Below are positions 28,278 through 36,241 of a stretch of DNA of 64,000 bases, one piece after another. The position numbers and the translations under genes are program-made. Each line of letters starts with the position of its first letter. The stretch's first letter is position 1. The stretch is from an uncultured beta proteobacterium (GTDB lineage: Bacteria; Pseudomonadota; Gammaproteobacteria; Burkholderiales; Burkholderiaceae_A), in NCBI GenBank assembly GCA_902586195.1, contig CACIGF010000001.1, positions 248,001 to 312,000 of the forward strand, given 5' to 3'. The notes below the pieces were generated by a model that ran no database searches, was not told the origin of the DNA, and saw only the letters and a list, made by a program, of their open reading frames with translations.

Positions 28278-28796
28278 TTGATTGAAGAATTTACCTGGGT
28301 TGACATTATCGTTTTTGTGATACTTTCTTCATCGTTTTTACTCTCTATACTGAGGGGGCTGGTTTACGAACTGTCGTCAATAGTAGTTTGGGGTTTTAGT
28401 ATATTTTGTGCTTATAATTTTGGATTTTACTTTTCTGCTATATTCCCAGAATATTTGTCACCAGAGTTGCGAACTATCTTCGGTTCTTTATTAGTTTTAG
28501 TTATTGCAATTTTATTGTCTAAAATGATTGTATTATCATTAAAGGAAATAATCGAAAAATCAGGTGGAGGAAGTTTAGATAAAATATTTGGCGCATTTTT
28601 CGGTATATTACGCGGAGGTTTTATAGTGGTGGCGTTATCATTGTTGGGAACCATGACTGCATTAACAGAAGAAGAGGCGTGGGTGAACGCAAAAACTCGG
28701 GCGTATTTGGAGTTCTCTGTAATTCGAACAATTCCTTATCTTCCAGAATCTGTTGTGGATAAAATTAAAATTGATTTTGAGGGAGATCTTAATTAA
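28278..28796 (+). CDS. cvpA: CvpA-family membrane protein
   Basis: The 172-residue protein has four predicted membrane helices (about 10-28, 31-50, 63-88 and 103-122), with TWVDIIVFVILSSSFLLS, RGLVYELSS and a glycine-rich KSGGGSLDKIFGAFFGILRG loop, the CvpA pattern. CvpA is tied to colicin V production and envelope stress; the mechanism is unclear. The start is TTG 28278, with no evident ribosome site. Its stop codon overlaps the purF ATG by one base. Confidence 0.9.
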   Translation: MIEEFTWVDIIVFVILSSSFLLSILRGLVYELSSIVVWGFSIFCAYNFGFYFSAIFPEYLSPELRTIFGSLLVLVIAILLSKMIVLSLKEIIEKSGGGSLDKIFGAFFGILRGGFIVVALSLLGTMTALTEEEAWVNAKTRAYLEFSVIRTIPYLPESVVDKIKIDFEGDLN

Positions 28797-30211
28797 TGTG
28801 TGCCGTTTTTGGGATTGTTGGAAATGAATCTGTTAATCAGGAGATCTATGATGCTCTTTTGCTCATGCAACACAGGGGTCAGGATGCTACTGGTATTGTT
28901 ACGGCTCATGGAAAGAAAATTAATGTGGTAAGAGGTAATGGATTAGTAAGAGATGTTTTCAGAACAAGAGACATGCGTAATTTAGTCGGAGAAATGGGCA
29001 TCGGTCACTGTCGGTATCCAACTGCCGGAAATGCTGGAAGCGATGAAGAAGCGCAACCTTTTTATGTTAATGCACCATACGGGATTGTTTTAGGACACAA
29101 TGGGAATTTGACTAATGCGGACTCGTTACAAAAGACAATGTATGAATCAGATCTGAGGCATATTAACACCGATTCTGATTCTGAGATTCTGCTAAATGTA
29201 TTTGCTCACGAATTACAAAAAAATTCGACAGGGTTAAATGTTTGTGCTGATCAGATTTTCAAGGCAATTAGCGGGCTTCATGGGAGGGTTCGAGGGGCGT
29301 TTGCTTGTGTAGCAATGATTCCTGGGTTTGGTGTTATCGGCTTTAGAGATCCTTGGGGAATTAGACCACTTGTGCTTGGCAAAAGGCAAAACAAACAGAG
29401 TTATGATTGGGCTATCGCGTCGGAATCTGTTGCGTTGCAAGGATTGGGTTTCGAGATTGAACGTGATGTAGGGCCTGGTGAATGTGTTATTGTTACTCTG
29501 GAAGGTGAATTACTATCTCAAATTTGCTCTTCAAAGCAATCACTAAATCCATGTATTTTCGAATACGTTTACTTTGCTCGTCCGGATTCTGTGATCGATG
29601 GTATATCCGTGTATGATGCCAGGTTAAAGATGGGGAAACGTCTCGGAGAGAAGGTGAAAAGAGTACACGGAAATGGAGATGTTGATGTCGTAATTCCGGT
29701 CCCAGATTCAAGCAGACCAGCTGCTCTCGAGTTGGCTATGACGTTAAATATTCCCTACAGAGAAGGGTTTATAAAGAATAGATACATCGGCAGAACGTTT
29801 ATAATGCCGGGCCAAGGAGTTCGTGCAAAATCGGTCAAGCAAAAATTAAGCGCTGTAACCACAGAATTCAAGAACAAAAGCGTTCTAATAGTTGATGATT
29901 CGATTGTTAGAGGAACAACCAGTAAGCAAATAGTTCAAATGGCTCGTGAAGCAGGTGCGAAAAAAGTTACCTTTGCCTCCGCATCTCCTCCCATAAGATT
30001 TTCTAATGTATATGGAATTGATATGCCAACTAGAAGCGAATTAATAGCTTATGATAGAAGTGAGGAAGAAATTAGATTAGAACTTGGGGTAGATAATTTG
30101 GTATTTCAAGAACTTGATAATATGCTTAGAGATGTATTATCTTTTAATAGCATGTTAGACGGATTAGAGGCTTCCTGTTTTAATGGTAACTACATTACTG
30201 GTAAGAAGTGA
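28796..30211 (+). CDS. purF: Amidophosphoribosyltransferase
   Basis: PurF makes phosphoribosylamine from PRPP and glutamine, the first committed step of purine synthesis. The 471-residue protein begins MCAVFGIVG, with Cys2 as the exposed nucleophile of the Ntn glutaminase domain, and has the PRPP loop VLIVDDSIVRGTT near residue 365. No cluster-binding propeptide is present, matching the proteobacterial form. It is the last gene of the plus-strand biosynthetic run and is convergent with imuC, 20 bases away; a methionine gene (metZ) often follows in betaproteobacteria but is absent here. Confidence 0.97.
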   Translation: MCAVFGIVGNESVNQEIYDALLLMQHRGQDATGIVTAHGKKINVVRGNGLVRDVFRTRDMRNLVGEMGIGHCRYPTAGNAGSDEEAQPFYVNAPYGIVLGHNGNLTNADSLQKTMYESDLRHINTDSDSEILLNVFAHELQKNSTGLNVCADQIFKAISGLHGRVRGAFACVAMIPGFGVIGFRDPWGIRPLVLGKRQNKQSYDWAIASESVALQGLGFEIERDVGPGECVIVTLEGELLSQICSSKQSLNPCIFEYVYFARPDSVIDGISVYDARLKMGKRLGEKVKRVHGNGDVDVVIPVPDSSRPAALELAMTLNIPYREGFIKNRYIGRTFIMPGQGVRAKSVKQKLSAVTTEFKNKSVLIVDDSIVRGTTSKQIVQMAREAGAKKVTFASASPPIRFSNVYGIDMPTRSELIAYDRSEEEIRLELGVDNLVFQELDNMLRDVLSFNSMLDGLEASCFNGNYITGKK

Positions 30212-30231
30212 TAAAAGTAAACTATTTCTAG

Positions 30232-33200
30232 TTAATGAAAATCCCTAGTCTTCCAGCTTGAAGTTTTGAAAAATTTTGTCAATAATCCTGTCTGGTTTTG
30301 TATCGATGAAACTATAAAGTTTCCGTAACAGTTATAGAAATAGTTTGATTCGACTATTCCATTTTTTTCCCAGTAGCCTTCAACACTAATAAATATGGAT
30401 TGTAAAATGGTTTCTTTGTTTTCTTCAAAAAGATTGTTGGAGACGATTAAATTCAAACTACCTGTTTCGTCTTCCATGGTTATAAATACTGTACCTTTAG
30501 CAGTTTTTGGACGTTGACGATTTGTGATTAACCCCCTTGCTTTTAATAACTCTTTAGAAGAGGTTTTTTTTATTTCCATAATAGATTTTCCCGGGATTAT
30601 GTTTCTTAGAAAAGAAACAGGGTGATCTTTCAAGGAAAATCCTAATCCGTTATAGTCAAGGATCATTTTACATAGGTTATTTGGAAGTCCTAGTTGATCT
30701 TTCTTGAGAGACTTTTCTACAATCTTACTTGTTTTTAGTATCCCATTGAATTTAGTGTCCCCAATCGCAGACCAAGTGGCATGAAAACGATTTTTGTCAA
30801 AATCTCTTAATGCTCCAATACTTCCTAGTATCTCTACTTCCTTTTTTTCTAATCCAACTCTTCTGCATAAATCAGCAATTGAGGAATACTCATGCAACCC
30901 TCTCATCATTTCTATTTTTCTTAATTTCTTTTGAGGAATCTTTTTTATCTGGTTAAGTCCTAGGCGCACTGGAAATAATTTTGAATCGTCTGTATCCATT
31001 GTCGATTGGTATTCTAAAGCGGTTTCAAATGTACTTACCTGCACATCAATTGGTAACACGATAACGCGGTGATCTTTTGCATCTCGTATTAGCTGGTCTG
31101 GATGATAAAATCCAAGTGGTTGAGAATTTAATAGAGAAGCTAGAAAAACATCAGGGTGATGATTTTTGATCCATGCGCTAAAGTAAACTAATAAGGCAAA
31201 ACTTGCTGCATGCGATTCTGGAAAACCATATTCCCCAAATCCATGTATTTGAGAAAAAACTTTTTCCGCAAAGTCACTTGAGTAACCCTTACTTTTCATG
31301 CCACTTAAAATTTTTTGGTGAAAAAAATCCATTGCTTTTTTGCTCTTCCATGTTGATAGAGAGCGCCTAAGTTGGTCAGCTTCTCCTGGAGTAAAGTTAG
31401 CGGCCTCAATAGCTAGCTCCATAACCTGCTCTTGAAATATTGGAACCCCTAGTGTTCTATGTAAGATTTTTTTTATTGCTTCGCTTGGGTATTTATAAGG
31501 TAATTTATCCCTTCGTCGTTTTAAATAAGGATGTATCATTCCTCCTTTTATTGGACCAGGGCGTACTATAGCTACTTCTATTACAAGATCATAAAAACAG
31601 GATGGCTTAAGTTTTATTAGCATGGCCATCTGCGCTCTCGACTCAATCTGGAATACTCCAACTGTATCAGCTTTCGAAATCATTTTATAAGTACTAGGAT
31701 CATCTTTAGGAATATCCTGAAGTGAGTACGATACATTTTTCTTCTCAACTTTTAAAAATTTATTCTTTTCCTTTAGAAAGAAAAGAGACTTTTGTATAGC
31801 TGAAAGCATACCGAGCCCTAAGATATCAATTTTTAATATATTTAATTCCTCAATATCATACTTATTCCATTGTATGACCGTTCTATTTTCCATTTTTGCA
31901 TTTTCAATCGGAACCATATGGTACAAAGGAGAGCTACTAATAATGAATCCTCCTACATGTTGTGATAGATGCCTAGGAAAATTTAAGATTTGATTGCTTA
32001 TTTTTATCCACCAATACACTTTTACAAAAATTTCATATTCACTAAATCCTTTAAAAAATTTTGAAATCAGTGAAAAACTTTCTAGTATAAAAAGCTTTAT
32101 GTTTTTTGGATTTATAATTTCTTCCTTCTCCCAATAAAAATTTATAGATAACTTTTTGATTAAGTTAGGAGGTATTTCTAGGGACTTTCCAACATCTCTG
32201 ATAGCTGATTTTTTTTTATAGGTTATAGTGGCTGCTGTAAGAGCGGCTCTTTTTGTACCATATCGGTTATATATATATTGGATTACTTCTTCTCTTCTTT
32301 TGTGTTCAAAGTCGATATCAATGTCAGGGGGTTCATTTCTTTCTTTTGAAAGAAAACGTGCGAAAAGCATATTTGACCTAATCGGATCTACTTCTGTTAT
32401 ACCTAGGTAATAACAAACAGCTGAATTTGCAGCAGAACCTCTCCCTTGACATAGAATATTTCTGGATTTTGCGAAAGAAATAATATCATATACAGTTAAA
32501 AAATAGCATTCGTATTTCATTTGCGAGATAATTTTCAATTCATTTAATATTTGTCTAAATATTCGAATTGGCACCTTTTCTTGACTGTTTGTTGCCTCCC
32601 TTTTTTTTATACCTTTTTTTACAAGATATTTTAACCATCGCTTATTATCAATATTTTTTGGTGATAGGTTGGTAGGGTAGTTGTATGTAATTTCGTCTAA
32701 GCTAAAGTTGCATTCATTTTGAATATAGATACTATTTCGTAAAAATGTATCGATATACAAGCTAGATAAAACGTTTTTCTCTCTCAGATACTGTTCTGAG
32801 TTTTTAGAAATTCTATAACCACATCTATTTAAAGGAATACCTAAGCGAATTGAGGTTAGAACATCAAGGAGGGGCTTTAGCGATTTGTGACTAATACATA
32901 CATTACTAGTTGCGGTTACTTTAATATTATTTTTATTACTAAATTCTAATAATCTTTTTTGATATGAAGTCGTTCCAGTTTCTAAATTATTAGAATATGC
33001 TAATGCGAAATATTTGAAGCTGAATTGTAACCAGTCTGATATATATTGTAATTTTTCTAAATTTAATGGTGATGAAGGTAATAGTAGTATAGCAAAGCAG
33101 TTTTCTATATTTTTAGAGCTTATAGTTTTAGTATTTAGATAGTAAAAATTTTTTTCGGATTTTTCTCTTGCTATAGTTATTAGTTTACATAACTCTTTCC

Positions 33201-33489
33201 AACCTGTCTTATTCTTTACAAGAAGGATAAGATTGTAAAATAATGAAAGGTTTTTTTCTTTAACCCAAAACTGCGATCCGCAAATCAGTTTTATATTGTT
33301 TTGTTTAGCAGTTTTATGTGCCCGCACTAACCCGGAAACTGATACCTCATCTGTAATAGCGATTGATTTATATCCTAAATATTTTGCTCTTTCAATTATT
33401 TCTTCTGGGCTAGATCCCCCCTTTAAAAATGAGAAGTTGCTCCGGCAAATCAATTCTGAGTATTCGATATTCTTACCAGAATTTTCCAT
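30232..33489 (-). CDS. imuC: Error-prone DNA polymerase ImuC (DnaE2)
   Basis: ImuC/DnaE2 is the C-family translesion polymerase of the ImuABC mutasome. The 1085-residue protein starts with a PHP domain (SNFSFLKGGSSPEEI, AITDEVSVSG), then the polymerase core with catalytic aspartates in PPDIDIDFEHKRRE and IDILGLGML, tandem HhH and an OB-fold, and ends in TRDFH, the usual DnaE2 terminus. It overlaps imuB by 17 bases and is the last gene of the lexA-imuA-imuB-imuC operon. The N-terminal half is strikingly AT-rich with many Lys, Asn and Ile codons. Confidence 0.95.
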   Translation of the reverse strand: MENSGKNIEYSELICRSNFSFLKGGSSPEEIIERAKYLGYKSIAITDEVSVSGLVRAHKTAKQNNIKLICGSQFWVKEKNLSLFYNLILLVKNKTGWKELCKLITIAREKSEKNFYYLNTKTISSKNIENCFAILLLPSSPLNLEKLQYISDWLQFSFKYFALAYSNNLETGTTSYQKRLLEFSNKNNIKVTATSNVCISHKSLKPLLDVLTSIRLGIPLNRCGYRISKNSEQYLREKNVLSSLYIDTFLRNSIYIQNECNFSLDEITYNYPTNLSPKNIDNKRWLKYLVKKGIKKREATNSQEKVPIRIFRQILNELKIISQMKYECYFLTVYDIISFAKSRNILCQGRGSAANSAVCYYLGITEVDPIRSNMLFARFLSKERNEPPDIDIDFEHKRREEVIQYIYNRYGTKRAALTAATITYKKKSAIRDVGKSLEIPPNLIKKLSINFYWEKEEIINPKNIKLFILESFSLISKFFKGFSEYEIFVKVYWWIKISNQILNFPRHLSQHVGGFIISSSPLYHMVPIENAKMENRTVIQWNKYDIEELNILKIDILGLGMLSAIQKSLFFLKEKNKFLKVEKKNVSYSLQDIPKDDPSTYKMISKADTVGVFQIESRAQMAMLIKLKPSCFYDLVIEVAIVRPGPIKGGMIHPYLKRRRDKLPYKYPSEAIKKILHRTLGVPIFQEQVMELAIEAANFTPGEADQLRRSLSTWKSKKAMDFFHQKILSGMKSKGYSSDFAEKVFSQIHGFGEYGFPESHAASFALLVYFSAWIKNHHPDVFLASLLNSQPLGFYHPDQLIRDAKDHRVIVLPIDVQVSTFETALEYQSTMDTDDSKLFPVRLGLNQIKKIPQKKLRKIEMMRGLHEYSSIADLCRRVGLEKKEVEILGSIGALRDFDKNRFHATWSAIGDTKFNGILKTSKIVEKSLKKDQLGLPNNLCKMILDYNGLGFSLKDHPVSFLRNIIPGKSIMEIKKTSSKELLKARGLITNRQRPKTAKGTVFITMEDETGSLNLIVSNNLFEENKETILQSIFISVEGYWEKNGIVESNYFYNCYGNFIVSSIQNQTGLLTKFFKTSSWKTRDFH

Positions 33490-34807
33490 GGAGATACCAG
33501 TTTTTCTCAGGCGTTAAATAAATCCATACTCTCTCGCAGGCGATTGTATCAGCAATATAATAATCTCTCTTGACGGGCTTGGCTGTCCACCAGTTTGTTT
33601 CAATTCTTTCTAAATTATTATGTATCTCAAGTATTCCTTTATAGTATGGTTTTTTATATCTTTCTTCTAATAATATGGGCTCCTCATAGAGCCATATGGC
33701 TCCTGGTTCTGTTTCTTTACCTCTATTTTGCAAAGTAGTTAATTCGTTAATATCAGCTAAAGAATACATATTAAACTTTTGTTCTGGCGCATGATTTGAT
33801 TTATTCTTAAAAAAGATAATTGATGATGGCTTCAGCCTACTACTAACTACATCTATAAAGTCTGATATGTCACTAGAAGAATTGTTTTTTTTAAAAAATA
33901 ATTCTTTATTTTTGTCGTAAACTTTAATTATTTTAGAAAAGTGTAATTTTATTCCTTTAATGCTTTCAGGAAATTCACTATGCTCAATTTTCTCCTTAGT
34001 GAGTAAGAATAATTTCTTTGGATCTTTTGTAGTTCCAGATAGATTAATCTCGATTCTAAGAGATGAGTTTTTTCTGCTATCGTTGAAGATGGTTATCCTA
34101 ATTTGACTCGTTTCTAAGTAGTATTCATTGAGTTTTAGACAGAGTATTTCTAATAGTTTTGCTACCTCGAGGAGAAGTATTTTTTTATCTAGAATAGAGT
34201 AAAGAAAGTCTTTTCTTTTTTCTATGACTATTGGCGTTATGATTTTTTTTAGTGTTATTTCGTTATTTGAAGTGATTTGGTCAATTCTCTCTATTAAGTT
34301 TTTTCCAAATCTATGTCTTAGCCCCTTCTTAGGTAATTTAAGTATCTGCCCAATATTTTCAATCCCCAATCTTTCTAGACTAACTAAGGTTTCATTAGAT
34401 TCGCAGATCATCTTAACAGGAAGAGATTTTAGTTTTTTCATCATTCTCTTTTCATTTAGAACTTTAGCGAAAGTATTACGTTTTAAATCTAGACAAATAC
34501 ATTCAGATATCCAAGGGTTTCGGCTGGCAGCGATTCTAAGATCGTAGTAATCAAAACCTTTATTTTCGATGAATTTTTTTCTTAGTTCTTGTTTTATTTT
34601 TTTTATGACATTAGACAATCCTCTTTTCAAGCGAATTACTTCAGATATCTCAATCAGTACCATATTCTTAAAATTACTCTTATAGACTTTCGGGGTAATT
34701 TCTAAAGCTATACTGACAATAGTTTTATATATATTTTCTTGATGAGATTGTTCCAGCTTGACAGGTGTATTTTCTTTTTCCGATATTAGATACGCAATCC
34801 AAATCAT
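33473..34807 (-). CDS. imuB: ImuB, inactive Y-family polymerase-like mutasome hub
   Basis: ImuB connects ImuA, the beta clamp and DnaE2 during SOS translesion synthesis. The 444-residue protein has the Y-family fold, but the catalytic carboxylates are missing: the start is MIWIAYLISE instead of a DxD strand, and the region of the S-(I/V)-D-E motif reads LIEISEVI. The C-terminal ImuB domain is clear (GAIWLYEEPILLEERY, IETNWW, WYLHGKFW). ATG 34807 is preferred over TTG 34843 because MIWIAYL is the usual ImuB start; this still overlaps imuA by 83 bases. GC content is much lower than in flanking genes. Confidence 0.92.
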   Translation of the reverse strand: MIWIAYLISEKENTPVKLEQSHQENIYKTIVSIALEITPKVYKSNFKNMVLIEISEVIRLKRGLSNVIKKIKQELRKKFIENKGFDYYDLRIAASRNPWISECICLDLKRNTFAKVLNEKRMMKKLKSLPVKMICESNETLVSLERLGIENIGQILKLPKKGLRHRFGKNLIERIDQITSNNEITLKKIITPIVIEKRKDFLYSILDKKILLLEVAKLLEILCLKLNEYYLETSQIRITIFNDSRKNSSLRIEINLSGTTKDPKKLFLLTKEKIEHSEFPESIKGIKLHFSKIIKVYDKNKELFFKKNNSSSDISDFIDVVSSRLKPSSIIFFKNKSNHAPEQKFNMYSLADINELTTLQNRGKETEPGAIWLYEEPILLEERYKKPYYKGILEIHNNLERIETNWWTAKPVKRDYYIADTIACERVWIYLTPEKNWYLHGKFW

Positions 34808-35483
34808 AATTTTTTTCTGGCGAAGATATATCTTTTCGAGCAAAGTTTATGTTCATAGACACATCAACATCTATGAGTTTTAATTTTGTAGGGCCTCGTC
34901 TCTTAATAATATCTAGCTTAATTAAAGGATACTTCTGAGAATAGACTGCAATCCTCAAAGGAGACGGAGATGAAATATTTTTTGCGGATAATGACCGAAA
35001 TATGAAGTTTAAGCCATTGCCTTTTTTAGCTAAGAGCTGAATTTTTCTAAGTTTTTCAAAAGTACATGGTTCCTTGACCCATGCTAACAAGGCTCCAAAG
35101 GAGTTGTTTCTAATACTTTGTTCGATTACCCAAAGTTTCTCCGTCACTTTATTTGTTTTTACAACTAGTATCAATTCTTCTCGGATTCCGAATGACTGGA
35201 ATGTAGGTATATATGGTAGGTAAGGAGGGGCAAGCATTATTAAATACTTATTTTGAGAAGCAATTTTTTTTAGGGTTGGGATTAGAAGTAACATCTCACT
35301 CGCTGTGGTTTCTTTAGATAGCATTTCTATTAGACAAGATTGTGGCCACGCTCCATTAGGAAGTTCTAGATCTAAATTCTTGTGGCCACTACTAATATTT
35401 TGACAATCTCCTTTCTGGACTTCTTCAAGATCTAAGGCTTTGATAATTTTTGTGTCCATGCTGTTTTTTAAAATTTTGTCCAT
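34725..35483 (-). CDS. imuA: ImuA, RecA-like mutasome accessory protein
   Basis: ImuA (SulA/RecA-like fold) binds ImuB and is needed for DnaE2-dependent mutagenesis in known systems. The 252-residue protein matches the family in the N-terminal half: SGHKNLDLELPNGAWPQSCLIEMLS (here cut short for quoting), LLLIPTLKKIASQ, and LAPPYLPYIPTFQSFGI. The Walker A site is degenerate, as usual. ATG 35483 lacks a clear ribosome site; the in-frame ATG 35459 is an alternative. It starts 35 bases after lexA, with no separate SOS box between them. Confidence 0.85.
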   Translation of the reverse strand: MDKILKNSMDTKIIKALDLEEVQKGDCQNISSGHKNLDLELPNGAWPQSCLIEMLSKETTASEMLLLIPTLKKIASQNKYLIMLAPPYLPYIPTFQSFGIREELILVVKTNKVTEKLWVIEQSIRNNSFGALLAWVKEPCTFEKLRKIQLLAKKGNGLNFIFRSLSAKNISSPSPLRIAVYSQKYPLIKLDIIKRRGPTKLKLIDVDVSMNINFARKDISSPEKNYDLDCVSNIGKRKYTCQAGTISSRKYI

Positions 35484-35518
35484 AATTTTTATGTAGCAGA
35501 GATTTTGAAGAAGTATCT

Positions 35519-36169
35519 TTATAAACCTAACTTTGAGTTTCTTATGACTCCTATGCCAAGACCCTCTATAACAATTGGTTGCTTCTGAATATCAACCTTT
35601 ATGGTTCTAAAGTTAGAGTTTTCTGGTTCAAGGAAAATCATATTACTTTTCTTAAAAAACCGTTTGACTGTTACTTCTTCTTCGATTCTAGCCACTACTA
35701 TTTTCCCAGTAATCTTTTTAAAGCAATCACCAGATATTTTGTGTACTATCAATAGATCATCTTCAAGAATTCCAGCATCTTTCATACTCATTCCTTTTAC
35801 TCTTAGTAGATAATCTGGTTTTATGGAAAATAGAGAAGGGTCTATATGGAACTCTTCTTCTACATGTTCTGCTGCTAATATTGGAGCGCCCGCAGCTACC
35901 CTTCCTATCAAAGGCAACGATAAATAACCATAACCCTCCTTTTGAGACTTTTCTGACGAACCAGAAAGTTTGATGCTACGTGAAGCTCCTGGAACCATTG
36001 ATATAGCACCCTTTCTCACAAGTGCTTTAAGGTGTTCTTCAGCTGCATTGGGGGATTTAAATCCAAGTGCTTCACAGATTTCAGCTCTTGTTGGAGGAAA
36101 CCCTCTCCTCTCAATGTAGGAAGCAATCATATCCAAAATTTGCTGTTGCCTTAATGTCAAAGCTTTCAT
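35519..36169 (-). CDS. lexA: SOS repressor LexA
   Basis: LexA represses SOS genes and self-cleaves on contact with RecA filaments. The 216-residue protein has a winged-helix DNA-binding domain (LTLRQQQILDMI, RGFPPTRAEICEALGFKSPNAAEEHL), the cleavage bond Ala93-Gly94 in VAAGAPI, catalytic Ser128 in GMSM and Lys169 in VTVKRF. A SOS box lies 20 bases upstream of the ATG, so it controls itself and the imuABC genes behind it. Base composition is normal, unlike imuB and imuC. Confidence 0.97.
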   Translation of the reverse strand: MKALTLRQQQILDMIASYIERRGFPPTRAEICEALGFKSPNAAEEHLKALVRKGAISMVPGASRSIKLSGSSEKSQKEGYGYLSLPLIGRVAAGAPILAAEHVEEEFHIDPSLFSIKPDYLLRVKGMSMKDAGILEDDLLIVHKISGDCFKKITGKIVVARIEEEVTVKRFFKKSNMIFLEPENSNFRTIKVDIQKQPIVIEGLGIGVIRNSKLGL

Positions 36170-36188
36170 GCTTAGCCTTATATTTATA

Positions 36189-36204
36189 CTGAATATTTAT
36201 ACAG
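36189..36204 (-). promoter_or_regulatory. LexA-binding SOS box
   Basis: The site reads CTG-TATAAATATT-CAG on the minus strand, an exact CTG-N10-CAG with an AT-rich core as in beta/gammaproteobacterial SOS boxes. It lies 20 bases upstream of lexA and overlaps a TATACT/TATAAA stretch that can serve as the -10 region, so bound LexA would block transcription of lexA-imuA-imuB-imuC. Confidence 0.85.
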
Positions 36205-36241
36205 TATATTTTTTTTATTTTTTATGCAAGCTTTTTTTAAA

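Noticed and set aside
33473-34807. ImuB as an active Y-family DNA polymerase
   Set aside because: The acidic residues expected in the first strand and in the S-(I/V)-D-E motif are absent, and the C-terminal domain is that of ImuB.
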